The notes below the pieces were generated by a model. The model was not told where the DNA came from. It saw nothing but the letters and a program-made list of their open reading frames with translations, and made no database searches. Made by a program: the position numbers and the translations under genes. A stretch of 64,000 nt of DNA, taken from NCBI GenBank assembly GCA_021307315.1, contig JAJSPD010000012.1:806001-870000 (forward strand), written 5' to 3'. This stretch comes from Bisporella sp. PMI_857 (Eukaryota > Ascomycota > Leotiomycetes > Helotiales > Helotiaceae). Position 1 is the first letter of the stretch. Each line of letters begins with the position of its first letter. Positions 48,628-60,626 of this stretch are shown in pieces.

Positions 48628-48794
48628 TTTATCCCGTTCTACAATACAAAGATCCGAGCCTACCAACCCTATGTTACACAAAAACAAGATGTCACCACCA
48701 AATCTACCAGCAGAGCAAGGGCTAAATGAGGCGCCAATAAAGCAATCGAAGGAAGTTGACGCTTGTGGAGGTGATACAAGAGACCGTGACAGCA

Positions 48795-49686
48795 ATGGGC
48801 AACATCTTCCCTCAGCATACATTCCAAGCACCACTTTTGGAAATACTGACTCAGCTCCATCCAGCAAAGCGTCAACGACTAGGTGGTGAAGCCACTGCGG
48901 ACCTACCCAGCAGCCGCGCAACTGGAAGTGTAGGCAATACTCTGCAGGATTCTCATGGAAACTCTTTTGATTCTGTTCACACTGTTCAGCCAGTTTCTAG
49001 ATCGCTGATCCAAGCTGCTGATGGTCTCAGAACAGACCTGATAGCTAAAAACACTCTTGGCTACACAGCACTCCCTGGATCTGCTCTATCGGTTTCATTA
49101 ACACCCTCCCAATCGATGAGATCTTACTCATTTAGCGCATCTATTTCACGTACTGCAGCTCAAACAGTGTTTGTGCCTCAAGCAGCTACCCTTTCAAATA
49201 CCTCACAAGTCCTAGGCCCTTGGGCCATAGCTAGGTCTATGACAGCCAGAAACCCTAACCCTCACAAGTGTTTGGAATGCCGCAAGCAGCACAGAGCATG
49301 TGAGTACGACCCCGAGAACTCGAGGTGCGTCTCTGAACGTAAGTGTTTGGTGTAAGTTCAGTCGCAACCGTTGTTAACATGACCAATTACTAACTTATTT
49401 AGTTGCTTGAAGGCCAAGCGAGAACCCCCCCCTCTACTGCGAGGCAGCCGACATGTACGAACGAGACGAGGCTCAATACCAAAAGGACAAAGATGATAGA
49501 GAGCGGTCGATTTCGGATTATCATGCTCGTGGAGGATATGTTGAGATGAATGCCAAACTTGGACCTGGGCGACCATCTCTCACCAAGGCAGCTTTGCTGG
49601 CCAAACCACAAGGAGGACTGGAGGATTACAATGAATTTAGAGATTATGATGAAGGCTATGCCAACAACGCTTTCTCTCGCAGTTGA
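48795..49686 (+). pseudogene. Seven-cysteine motif protein, copy 1, frameshifted at a C8 run
   Basis: Exon 1 is 48795-49351; exon 2 starts at 49403. The intron (GTAAGT...TTTAG) has the same place and phase as in the paralogue at 50478. Exon 1 is Ser/Thr-rich and ends in a cysteine motif HKCLECRKQHRACEYD ... SERKC. Exon 2 continues CLKAKRE, then meets eight C (49425-49432). Read as is, the frame stops at 49496. With one C fewer, the total length becomes a whole number of codons (279 aa) and the sequence following the run matches the paralogue (LYCEAADMY against LYCDAGDFY), ending at 49686. So this is either a pseudogene or an assembly error in the homopolymer. The start ATG is tentative. The 30-bp repeat array lies upstream. 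Confidence 0.65.
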
Positions 49687-50477
49687 TTAAGATTCCGTGA
49701 GCATCATCATACCTCTTGGTGCTATTAAGCCTAACTGGGCATAGATTCCTGAGGAAAGATAGATTATATTGCAATGGTCTTAGCAATGAAGCTGAGTAAT
49801 GAAAGACATACCAAGACTTAATAGTTCCCGACTTATGAGATGTGCTATTCTGTATATCCCTTGATACAACTAGTTCCACGGTAATCGACTTCGCACTACC
49901 TGCGGTTCTAGCTTCAAAGCAAAGCTTTGAAGCTCTAGAAAGTTGTTAACGCCTTATAACTCTTTAAGCTTCTCTGAATGAAATCCATATAAGAGCGTAG
50001 CTTCTGGACTACTCTTTGACTATTTTAGCCATTACCGTACTGAATACAGTCTGTAATTGCTTAACCGACCACTTACTAACTATAGTATTTCCTGTTTACT
50101 GCCGGTGACTTGGGTGGAGGAGGTGACCGCCTGTCTCGCTTGTGCTTGGCTGTAAACAAAGATACAATTCCTTCAGATCTCAAAATTATTTCTCCTCAAA
50201 CTAACCCCACAGAGTCATTACTACTCTTGCTTTCTTGCGGATTGCAAACCACATTAAGAAACAACACTCATTCTCAAGCTTTCCGGACAATCGCCAACTG
50301 TATTTTGCATAGTCCCTCGGAAGCAAAAGCAAACCGGGCTTGCCAAAGAATACAAGGCTGGCCCGCATTTGCTTCATGCCACGTGCAGTAAGCAAAGATA
50401 TGCCTTCTGCAACTGATGTATGTGTCCCCTGAACCGCCTCTAACAAGCATATTCTGATCCAAAGCGATCAGACAAAG
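49687..50477. other. Spacer between the two cysteine-motif paralogues
   Basis: 791 bp with no supportable gene; presumably the 3' flank of copy 1 and the promoter of copy 2. Confidence 0.5.
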
Positions 50478-51916
50478 ATGTCTTGGCCTAAAAACCAAGA
50501 TCTAGTTGACAGTCGCTACCCTCTGGCACCTCTTCATGAAGCCAACCTACGTGTCTACGGAAATGCTGAGGGCATAACTGCGGAACCGCAGTCTGAGGAA
50601 ATGCATTTCGACTATGCCCCAGCAGTACCACTAATGGCGGTGATTGACAGTTTACCAGTAATCGGCGATAGCGATGATGAAACAGTTTCCATTGACATCG
50701 ATAGCCCAACTCCAAAGCCTCGACAGAGAATTGCTGCATCAGCAGCAGAGAGCACCTTTTCCTCAGACACTACGAACACTACAAACCCTCCATCTCCATA
50801 TGATCCTGGTTCTCCTGAGTCCACCCGCTCCTTGTTTGGTAGCCAAAGTCCGACTCGCTACCTGTGGACACTCTATGGCAAATCTTCTAGCTACAATCGT
50901 TCTGATGATGGAGTTGAGAATCATGTTCAGGTTGCATATAATAAACAGAACGTCGGCCATCCAATGGAAGGTGCTGTTGGTGCTTCTACTTATAGTCCTT
51001 CGGCGACTAGCTCTTCAAATGGCAATTCTCCTGTGGGTGGCGGTTCTCTTCATACTGGTTCTCCTAAAGGTAGCTATCTGTATAAATCTGCCTTTACCAA
51101 CGCCTCTGCTGGTGGTGGCTCCTCGTTCGCTAGCGCCTCTTTCTACGGTTTTCCAACCATGGGCGAAGACACAGCCGGAATTGGCCAAGGCCAAAAAGGT
51201 CAACACGGCGGTCTAAAGCCTGGAGGCTGGACGATTGCTCCTGAATTAACTATGCGTGGCACAATGAAAAGAGTCCATACTTGTGCGGAGTGTAAGATTC
51301 GACACTATCATTGTGAATTTGATATAAACAACCCGGCATGTGTCGCTGAGAACAAGTGTATAACGTAAGTAACGATCCTGCGACCTGATTCTAGTCCTTG
51401 TTGACACCATGCAGCTGTTTGAAAGCAAGGCGAGGATTGTATTGCGATGCTGGGGACTTTTACTACATACGAGCGGTACAGGAGCAGGAGAGAAAGACCA
51501 GAATTGCTGAGAATGTACAACAATACCGCCAGCTCGGGGGTTATAACGAAACACCGTCTATACGCCCAAGTCCTGGTCAGTCTCAGATTAGAGCTGGAAT
51601 GACGACACCACCGAACCGTCACCCAGTTCAACAGCCTATGCGCCAGCAATTTTACGAGCCAGCTACCCAAACCCCCGTGAGCCAACAGACATTTGCAGAA
51701 CCAGATTATCAACCTTTCAACCAGCCTGTCGAACAAGTAGCATTGCAACTGCCATTATACCATCAAAGTCACCAGGCTGGTTACAAACTAACCTCCCCTG
51801 TAACTTGCGAGCGCGCTCAGCAATTGGTTCGACAGTTAGACTATCAGCCAGCTCAAAAATCAGAGCCACAGGTCCAAGAGGCTGATGAAGATCTTTATGC
51901 TGGCTTTCTGCTCTGA
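50478..51916 (+). CDS. Seven-cysteine motif protein, copy 2
   Basis: Two exons, 50478-51364 and 51415-51916; 462 aa. Residues 1-265 are Ser/Pro/Gly-rich and probably disordered. The cysteine motif (about 270-310) has spacing C-x2-C-x6-C-x8-C-x5-C-x2-C-x8-C: HTCAECKIRHYHCEFD, NKC, then TCLKARRGLYCDAGDFYY across the intron. It starts like a Zn2Cys6 cluster (CX2CX6C), but the second half is spaced differently and has an extra cysteine. A basic-acidic helix follows (RAVQEQERKTRIAENVQQY), then a Gln/Pro-rich tail. No fungal_trans domain is present. A DNA- or RNA-binding zinc protein is possible but unproven. It is a tandem paralogue of the gene at 48795, with the same intron position and phase. 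Confidence 0.75.
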
Positions 51917-52573
51917 GCATGACAGATGACAGACTCCTCCCCCTTCGACGCCATAGTTCCTTTCTGACATACCCAAAGAACTCGGAGACGTCCGTGTCGC
52001 TACACAGAAGAACACTCCTTTACGCATGATTTCCTTTGTTTGTACTATAGCAAATGGGTATGGGACCTCATCACAGATTTCACAGCCGCCTGAACCCAAA
52101 TGTCGACTCCACGGTTTTTTTCCCACCCTTTTAGTGAGTAAGAGATACCTGCACACAAAGTAGACTAGCCTTGTACGATATCATCTTAATGAAATGATAA
52201 CAATCTGACAAATACAGTTTAAGTCACTCATGGCGCATGCGAAGGGCTAGCACCATCCCTAGCACTACCAAATGATAGAATTGTGGATCAATCATTACTG
52301 TAATCATATAAGTGCGTAGCTTACGTGCCAACTTTGTTTGAGTATGAAGCAATGAAAATTATCACAACACCAATAAAACCTCCAATGTTCCTACTTGTGA
52401 TATGAGAATGAATTGCCAAGTTCAATCACGTGCTTAAGTTAAGGGGTAGCGAGAACCGGTTCTCCACCCACAAGGATCCAATAGAGAACTCTGTTACCCA
52501 TTCTAGCCACCTAATGCCTTCAGAACGCCAACCAATGCTTCCTATAGCAATACTAACTAGATACTGAAACGTC
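51917..52573. other. Convergent intergenic region, 0.66 kb
   Basis: 3' flanks of the cysteine-motif gene (+) and the VPS9-domain gene (-). No gene is seen. Confidence 0.55.
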
Positions 52574-54865
52574 TTAAAAAGCACCCGAGTCCCTTAGAGC
52601 GCCAGCCAATCTTCTATAGTCTCGTAAGAGTTCCATCACTTCACTAATTTTTAAGTCTCCAGGATTTTGTAGTTCCATGAACCGTTTATTAGGTGGTGCA
52701 ATCTTCTTCATTTCCTTTGGGGGAAGTGCTGGTGCGAGATCTGGAAATGCCTAGAGTCTGTTACTACTTGACAGATGAACCGAGGTATTAGTGTGCTTAC
52801 AGTGGTAAGATCAGCAACTCCGCCATCCGGAATCTTTGTTGTAGGCACAGGAGCTGTCACCCGACGTCCAAATGCACTGGGAAATGATGGCATTGCAAAT
52901 TTGTTCATAGGATTCAGTGAGTTGCCAAGGTTTCTCATGGACTCCACAAGATCAGGATTACTGGAAGGGGCGGGGTTAGGAGATGGAATCTTTTCCCCAT
53001 CTTTCGCAAATGCAACCTTTTTGCTGCCGCTTCCCGAGCTCCGAACACTATCTGCGCTCCGGTCTCTAGTCGCACCTCGTCCGCTGATGAAGCTCAGTAA
53101 TTTGTCATCTGGCTTGGCTGCTCCAGAATCGCTCCGCTTCCTTTCGTTCAGTTCCGGGCTATGAAGTGAGCTTGCACCACTCACTGAGCCGTCATCCTCG
53201 GGCGGCGGTGTGCTGACAAGTTTCCTAGCTTCATCAAGCGTCTTAGGCACAACTACGTCCGGACTTTTAGGGTCTCTTTCTCGCTCTTTCAACTTCCCAA
53301 GCAGGAATTTATAGCTATCCCCCAAACTGTTGCTTATATTTTTAAAGCTCTGGTCTGCACTATTGAGTACTTCATTAGCAGCCCCTAGCACTTGTGCTGG
53401 TGGTTGAAACATATCACTCAATCGTCGATTGTGAGGTTGCACTCCAGGACGAAGGGTATTTGAGGATGACTGGCTTTTCGGCAATGAAGGACTTGCAGTA
53501 GCTTTGCTAACTTCAGGAGGTGAAAGTTTCGACGACGGTCCCTGTGTCAAGAGATCCGATTTCCTCTCTGGCGTAGCTGTTTTGGGCGGCCCAGAAGGAT
53601 TTTCGTCCTCTCGCAATGTTGCAAGATCTACCGTTTCTAAAAAATTGATAGCCGCTTCCAAATTAGTTAAGCAGTAAGCAGCTTCACCGTCGATCTTGCT
53701 CTCGTTGCGGAATCGTTGAATGAAGTAGAGATTGCTTATAACTTCGGTGCCTTCAGGTCGCGAGGTAATCAGTGTATAAATCAGCATAGGCAATATCTCA
53801 TCTGCCGAAGAAGACGGATGAAAATGTGACAAAGTGTCTACAATGCCTTTATGAGCAGCCTTTAAATGCAAAAGCTTGCCAAGAGGATACCTCTCGTTGT
53901 TCATTGCAATCAACTCTTCTCTGGCATCTTCGAGCCATTCCCGAACCTCATTCTCTTTTTGCGCAATTGCGTCGGGCGTTTCGCTCGACTTTTGACCCAA
54001 GTCAATACCAAGTTCCGTTAGCCCTATCCCGACCACAGATAGAGCTGCTGTTTTGGAGCGTAGTTTTTCATCTTGCGCCTCGTCTTGAGTACTACGATGC
54101 CTCCATATTCTGTCATATATTCCTTCGCACACTCTCCTTTCTACTGCCTCTTCTAACGCTACTCTTTTTTGCTCCAAGATTTTGCGGGCACGTTTCCGTT
54201 CAGCGATCTCATCTGCTGTTAACATCTGCTGCTCCGAATCATTTCTTTCGGGAGCGATCTTCGGGCGGTCTTTACTGCTTATGGAAGCGGCTTTTGCTCT
54301 TAATTTGCTCGCAGTTGACGAAAGAGATGATACTGATGGTGCGGGTGAGTTCTCCCGATGCTGGCGCGATGATAACGCCGAGATATGGGTATCTATATGC
54401 GTAATCGCGATTGTATAGAAGTCTTGGAATAGACCGGACAATTTTTCAACATTCGGAGGCGTAGGGTGTACTTTTGCGGATAAGGAATCTACAAAGCTAG
54501 AAGTTGTAAGATAGTCCGACTCCTATTACCAGTTCAAAATGATCTCACCTATCCGTTAAACTTATAAGCTCTATCGGGAGCTCATCAAAGTCGACTGGAA
54601 GCTTCCCTGTGCCTTCATCGTCCAACAGGTAGGTCCGGTCCTCCGACCGCTTTTCAGATTGCATTCTGGGCATTCGATTCTCCTTCAGTGTATTTGTTTC
54701 ATCCGACAATTCCTTCGGGTTTAGTTCATTCTGTATTGTGCTTGCTCGCTGGCTACGATTCGACCGGGCCGGGCTTATCGGCTCTGCTTTGGAAAATGAC
54801 TTCGAAGACTTTAATGAATGTTGAAGACGTTGGTTATCGCTCTTCCTGCTATTTGACGACGCCAT
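52574..54865 (-). CDS. VPS9-domain Rab5-type guanine nucleotide exchange factor
   Basis: Three exons: 54865-54549, 54496-52801, 52750-52574; 729 aa. The VPS9 catalytic domain lies at about 305-395: YPLGKLLHLKAAHKGIVDTL, then SADEILPMLIYTLITS with the conserved Asp and Tyr/Thr region, and NLYFIQRFRNESKIDGEAAYCLTN. Such proteins activate Rab5/Ypt51-type GTPases in endosomal transport. Flanking regions are charged and Ser/Pro-rich; the last exon gives FMELQNPGDLKISEVMELLRDYRRLAGAL, a conserved-looking C-terminal helix, so the stop at 52574 was preferred over the stop reached by reading through the intron. The intron 1 acceptor at 54497 is the only one giving the right frame. In-frame ATGs at 54910 and 54958 make the start uncertain. 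There is no C2 or CUE domain, so it is not classical Vps9. Confidence 0.83.
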
Positions 54866-55635
54866 AAATCTGGGTAGCTTAAAAAGTACGTTGTCAGCAA
54901 TGGAGGACATTTGTGGCCTGTCACGCAGCTGAGATGAACGAAGTATGTACCTATGCACTGTTCTGGCTAAGATATGCGTTGCATGAATATGCTGCTCCTG
55001 AAACTATGCTACAAGCTTGATCCGGAATTGAATGAGAATAAGGGTAATGTTGGCGATCAGATGAACAGCAAGGAACGAATGGATGAGAAAGGATATGATA
55101 ATAATTACATTTCCACACAGGGAGCCTTCAGTTGTGCTGGGCGAGGCGCAAGTATTCCTCTGGACTGTGAATAGAACTGGTGATGGTGGAAGGATCCTAT
55201 GATAATGAGGCTATGACCCACCTAAAGTATGGACGGAGTGACGCGTGCGCCTAGAGAGGACAAGGGTCGTTCAAGCTTCTTCAATAAGCATCGTAAGTTC
55301 TCCAAGCATTTACGAGTTTAGTGATGGCCGGAGCTATCACTATCACTGTTCCATATCTACAAACAAACTGCATTTTTTGAATTGAATCATAGATTTCAAT
55401 GGGGAGGTGGATGGCCAACACCTACAACCCTGATCGGCTCGGAATAATGATCCCCCGCCGGACATGGATATAAGCTCAGTCACCGCCCGCGATAAGAGAT
55501 ACCATGTGCCGTGCCCATGATTCCGATTGCCCGTAGCCACATCAACATACTGCAGGCGGTCGTCATTCTAGGCTGCTGCTCCTCAACAACACAATATCGC
55601 CTTCATTTATATTTTTCCTTTACATCTTGGTCAAC
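54866..55635. other. Divergent intergenic region, 0.77 kb
   Basis: Between the starts of the VPS9-domain gene (-) and ATG15 (+). It likely contains both promoters; no gene is supported. Confidence 0.5.
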
Positions 55636-57867
55636 ATGCGCTGCCATTCTGCAGGCAGAGTTTCTGCAGGCTTATTGCTCTCATTCTTAACAGTACCATC
55701 ATGGCCGGTAGTGGCCTCTATACCCCCTCAACAACCACTAGAGCATGGAGCTCTCCCGGACCCGATCCTTAGCCCTTTCCCTTTAGTCCCAGAAACTCGC
55801 CCGCCTCATATCACAGAACATATATTCGTAGGTCAATACACTCTTGCTCTTGTACCTTGACTAATACTGTCTAGTCCTTACGTCATGTATTTCACCATGG
55901 TGTTCAGAACCAGGGAATCCATAAGAGACTCGATGTGCAGAAGTCTGCCTCGACTCTGTGGATGGAATCAGAAGAGGGAATCCTCGAAGAAGAAGCCAGG
56001 CCGCTGGTTGTCAGAACGAGTCCCATGAAGATTCAGCGATTGAAGGACCGAAGGCCATCCATAGTGGATCCGATGGTTGCGGCTGCTCGAGAAGAAGGAG
56101 GCTCCTGGATTCTATCCACTTCTGCATGGACCGTGGATGAATTGGCTGGGCCAGATGTCACTGACAGGGAAACTGTTTTAACCTTTGCCCAGATGGCGGC
56201 AAACGCATATGTTGAAAAGCCTGGAACCGGGGATTGGAAAGATGTGAACGGTGGTTTCAACAGAACCAATGATGAGGGTTTTGGCTGGCAGAGCGATGGC
56301 CTTCGTGGATATTTATACGCTGATGAGAAGAATACGACAGTCGTTATAGGTCTGAAGGGGACGACTTTGGCTATTTGGGATGGGGATGGAACTACAACGA
56401 ATGATAAGGAGAACGACAATTTATTCTTCAGTTGCTGTTGCGGTCAGCAAGGCAGCACTTTTGCGCGTCAAGTCTGCGATTGTGCTCAGGACACTTATAC
56501 GTGTAATATCACTTGCCTCAAGAAAAGCTTGAGAAAGGAAAACAGATATTACGCTGCGGCGCGGCATCTGTATTCGAATGTGACCGCCTTATATCCAGAT
56601 GCTCAGATATGGCTGTCTGGCCATTCACTGGGAGGCTCTGTTAGCGCTATGCTAGGCCTGACTTATGGCACCCCTGCTTTAACCTTCCAGGCTGTCCCGG
56701 ATGCTCTTCCCGCAAATAGACTTGGACTACCTATTCCGCCAGGAGTGGATCCTGAGAGGCCAGGTCAGCGGGACTTTACAGGAGCCTTTCATTTTGGCCA
56801 GAATGCTGATCCTATTTACATGGGAACATGTAATGGTGCAACAGCATCTTGTGCGTATGCCGGGTATGCGCTTGAAAGTGCATGCCATACTGGAAGGGAA
56901 TGCGTGTACGATGTTGTTGCGGTGAATGGTACCCGGGTTTCAATTTATACGCATCGGATCATTTGGGTAATAACCAATGTTATCAAGATGTGGCAAACAG
57001 TACCAGAGTGCAAATTTACACCAGAATGCTATGATTGCCCTCTTTGGAAAGAAGTCACAGGGAATAAGAGTGATGGGACTACAACATCGACATCTTCTAC
57101 CAGAACGAAAACACGAACAGCGACTTGCCAAACTCCTGGGTGGTGGGGATGCCTTGAGTAAGTTGATATTTATCTTCAAGAAGCCTGATTAAGGAGTTCC
57201 GACCTTACTCAACTTAAGACTTCATATCTCTATAAACTTTAGCAATTGCATGATAGAAGACATTGCTGATTCGTCATAGTGAAACAACCACCACATCATC
57301 TTCAACAACCAGTATTACTACCACCACAACGAGTGTAAGCTGTCCCAACGTACAAATTATTTCTTGACTGATGCTAATTTTCATGTATAGACTTGTAAAA
57401 CCCCAGGGTGGTTTGGATGTAACGATAAGACAACAAGTGAAAGCACAACAGCGCGCCAAACCGTCACTCTCACAAGTTCGACAACATGTCATTCGCCTGG
57501 GTTTTTTGGAGGATGCAATGATCCTAGTGGCCCTACAACTCTCTCTTCGTCAACTTCAACTTGTGAAACGCCTGGCTTCTTCTTTGGCTGTCATGATACT
57601 ACACCAACCACATCACACCCTATAACATCACCACCGTCAATGCCGACCTCGTCAAACCTCGAAACTTCTACTAGTAGCCATTCTTGCACTTCTAAAGAAT
57701 GGTTCGGGTTGATATGTATTGATCCGTCACCTGTAAGAAGCACATCTACTGTCTTACCAACTGGCTCTCCTGGCGAGCAGTACCATTGTATCCGAAGGAC
57801 GTTATTCGGATTAGGATGGTGTGTGGAGTGGGCTGGTGTTAAACGAGCGTTCGCAGAGGAACTCTAG
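55636..57867 (+). CDS. ATG15: Vacuolar autophagic lipase Atg15
   Basis: Four exons: 55636-55827, 55875-57157, 57280-57334, 57391-57867; 668 aa. An N-terminal signal-anchor (about 6-28, AGLLLSFLTVPSWPVVA) precedes SLRHVFHHG and the class 3 lipase domain, with catalytic serine in SGHSLGGS (about residue 314). Atg15 enters the vacuole through the endosomal route and lyses autophagic bodies by phospholipid hydrolysis. The CNGATASCAYAGYALES and HTGRECVYD blocks are typical of Atg15. The C-terminal 190 residues, encoded partly by exons 3 and 4, are Thr/Ser-rich and carry a series of cysteine knots: CQTPGWWGC, CKTPGWFGC, CHSPGFFGGC, CETPGFFFGC and CTSKEWFGLIC. Such extensions occur in filamentous fungi but not yeast. 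Confidence 0.92.
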
Positions 57868-58083
57868 AATGTATTATCTATATAGATGGAGAATATTTGA
57901 GTATAAGCATATTAATTGCTTGAACGGCGTTTCGGATACTGGTGGCACGGTGTAAGGATACAGATATCAGGGAGCAGACACAGTGGCATGATGACTAAAT
58001 TCGAGATGATGATATATTACATATAGAGACAAAGATTTCCTTGTTGACTTCCATGCATAGCGTGCTCGTTAGGCGATATTTTA

Positions 58084-59027
58084 TTAAGTATGCGTCCACT
58101 CCGCCTTTTTTTTCTCCGCAAACGCCTTCATACCTATTTTCTGATCCTGACTCCCGAACAGACTGTGGAATACCCTTCTTTCAAACTCTACACCGTCCCG
58201 AATGCCCAAATCCTGGCTCTTGTTAACTACCTCCTTCGCAGCTATCACTGCTACCTTGCTATATCCCGCAATCGTCTCTGCAGTTGCTAAACTGCCTTCC
58301 ATAAGCTCCTCATACGTCGCAAACGATCTCGCCGCAACGCCCCATTCAAACGCCTCCTTCCCGGAGAAATTCTTCCCCGTCAAGATCAACTCCATAGCTC
58401 TCGCCTTCCCGATGGCAGCAGTAAGTCTCTGGCTTCCTCCCGCACCTGGAATCGTGCCTAGCTTGATTTCCGGCTGTCCAAAGTTGGCGTTTTCTGTGCA
58501 GTATAGGATGTCGCACATCATAGCGAGCTCGCAGCCGCCACCTAGCGCGTGGCCAGACACAGCGGCAATGATGGGCTTCTTTATGGCGGTGGTGAGGTGC
58601 GACCATGATTCTATGAAGGAGTTGGTGTAGGCGTCGCTGAATGTTAGAAGTGCCATCTCTTTGATATCTGCGCCGGCTGCGAATGCTCGTTCGGAACCCG
58701 TGAGGACTATTGCTGCAATCGATGGAGTGGCATCGAACTTGCTGAGAGCTTCATTGAGCTCTGTTATGAGGGGTGTGCAGAGGGCATTGAGAGCTTTGGG
58801 TCGACGGAGGGTGACTAACAGCTGTTAGAGTCCAGAAACGTTGAAAACTCTTCAGAGAAAAGGAAAGACAATTATGTACTTTGTCCGACTCCTGGTCGAG
58901 GTTCACTTGTCTCGATATATTCGTATGATCTCATTGTTGTGGCTGAAAAGCTTCGAGTGACAATCGGAAGGGAGCTATGCTTGATGAACCTTGAGGCGAT
59001 TGGTCTCAAGCTCCTGAAAGAGTTCAT
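58084..59027 (-). CDS. Mitochondrial enoyl-CoA hydratase
   Basis: Two exons, 59027-58880 and 58814-58084; 292 aa. The first 38 residues (MNSFRSLRPIASRF ... VTRSFSATT) are basic and amphipathic with an R-x-F-S cleavage-like site, a clear mitochondrial presequence. The crotonase domain follows: VTLRRPKALNAL-type start (ITLRRPKALNAL across the intron), ERAFAAGADIKEM oxyanion-hole loop, SGHALGGGCELAMMCD, and FGQPEIKLGTIPGAGG with a catalytic glutamate. It should hydrate 2-enoyl-CoA in fatty-acid beta-oxidation or branched-chain amino-acid breakdown. The length agrees with mammalian ECHS1 (about 290 aa). The start ATG was chosen because it alone supplies the targeting peptide; a later in-frame ATG is at MRSYEY. 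Confidence 0.9.
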
Positions 59028-59457
59028 TCTGTACACATAAGAGAAGTTTATTCGTAAGTTTAGGCAACAACAGATAGAAGTTTAGAGTCCTGCTTGGTAA
59101 TTCCAATGCAACCTGAAGAGGCACGATCGACGAACAGCCTTCCCAAGCATATATGTTTCCGTCGGCACAGCCTCGGCTATGTTGTCCCATGGGCCGAATT
59201 CAGGTCCCTGCTTCAGCCACACTGGACACCCGCCACATTTGTGGATCCCCGATATCACGCCAAGCTTCGAGCGTCGCGGTTTCTTCGCCAGGGATTCAGG
59301 ACACCTTTAATCTTGCAAAAGCAAACGGATGAATTTTCAACAGCCATAAGACTCACGGCATCTCCCTTTAATCCACAGTTTCAACCACGCGCAAATACTG
59401 CTTGCTACGCACTTCTTTGAGAACACCGCAAGAAGTCGCAATCCGCGCAATCCAAAG

Positions 59458-60211
59458 ATGGACTCAATCGAACCCGAACAAACCCCTTTTGCAGCCGTGA
59501 GCCTACAGACCTCGAAAGTTGCCAGAGTTAGTTGACGACACCACTGTGCTCACAGGTGGAGCCAAATCCTTGAAACTTAGATGGCTAATATTTAATCTCT
59601 AGCAATATCAAGCATGGCTCGACAAGTCTACACCATATGTGCCGTATAGGTGGATTGGAACTTTCACTCTTCTGATTTTATTCTTTATCAGAATATTTGT
59701 AGCGCAGGGGTGGTATATTGGTTAGCACTTCCCACAATAGAAAATTTGGAGTTAGAATTCACTAACGAGACTTTAGTTGCATATTCCCTTGGAATCTACT
59801 TGCTCAACTTATTCCTAGCCTTCCTCCAGCCAAAGTTTGACCCTAGCAATGAGGCCATAGACAATGAGATGGAGGATGGCGCCGCGGGTGGGCTCCCCAC
59901 AAAACAGGATGAGGAGTTCCGTCCGTTCATCAGACGCCTTCCAGAGTTCAAGTTCTGGTACTCGGCCACGAGAGCTATCGCCATTGGCTTTTTCTGTACT
60001 TGGTGGACAATCTTTGATGTTCCAGTCTTCTGGCCCGTATTGGTGGTTTACTGGTTGATCTTGTTTGCTTTGACAAGTAAGTAGCTTCTAAGGACACCGC
60101 CGAATTATGCTAATATGCCATGTAGTGCGAAGGCAAATTCAACACATGATCAAGTATCGCTACGTCCCGTTCTCCATTGGGAAGACGAAGTACACTAAAA
60201 ACAGCTCATGA
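59458..60211 (+). CDS. RER1: Rer1, Golgi-to-ER retrieval receptor
   Basis: Four exons: 59458-59526, 59603-59720, 59777-60076, 60126-60211; 190 aa. It starts MDSIEPEQTPFAAVSLQ. Four membrane segments in a W-shaped arrangement are visible: WIGTFTLLILFFIRIFVAQG, YSLGIYLLNLFLAFL, IGFFCTWWTIFDVPVFW and PVLVVYWLILFAL. The motifs QPKFDPSNEA, FRPFIRRLPEFKFW and the basic C-terminus HMIKYRYVPFSIGKTKY match Rer1, which binds transmembrane segments of escaped ER proteins and returns them in COPI vesicles. Length is as expected (188-195 aa). All three introns are short and in frame. It is divergent from the enoyl-CoA hydratase gene, with 430 bp between starts. Confidence 0.93.
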
Positions 60212-60626
60212 ACGGATAGTGAAATCACAACGGCCGTACGGACATGTGCTGTGGGCTATCATGTACAAAAGCGGGTATAATACCCATAGCAAGGGTTTAC
60301 AAGCTCTTTAATCATACCTTCTGTTTCCAATATACTAGGGAGGATAGCATAAAGGTCGGGGCTCTGGCGCTGAAGTCACAGAATAGAATATTGGTTTAAA
60401 ACTATATAGTCTCTGTTGCACCACTTTAGAATAATGAACTTTTGTGATATTAGCCTCATGATCATGTACAATGAAGCGTACTCCGTCTTTTGAGAGGCGA
60501 AGCCCTCTGTCAACAATTACTCTGGCTTGGCATTCAGCCTCGCGATAGACTGCGCTAGTGTCGCGACAACCTTCAAAATTATTGTTCAAGCAGAACCACT
60601 TGATCCCATTTCCTATCCACGACAAA
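60212..60626. other. Short intergenic region, 0.4 kb
   Basis: 3' flank of RER1 and promoter of PAF1; no gene is seen. Confidence 0.55.

Noticed and set aside
53826..54404. 192-aa open frame opposite the VPS9-domain gene
   Set aside because: Shadow frame; the minus strand carries the conserved VPS9 domain.
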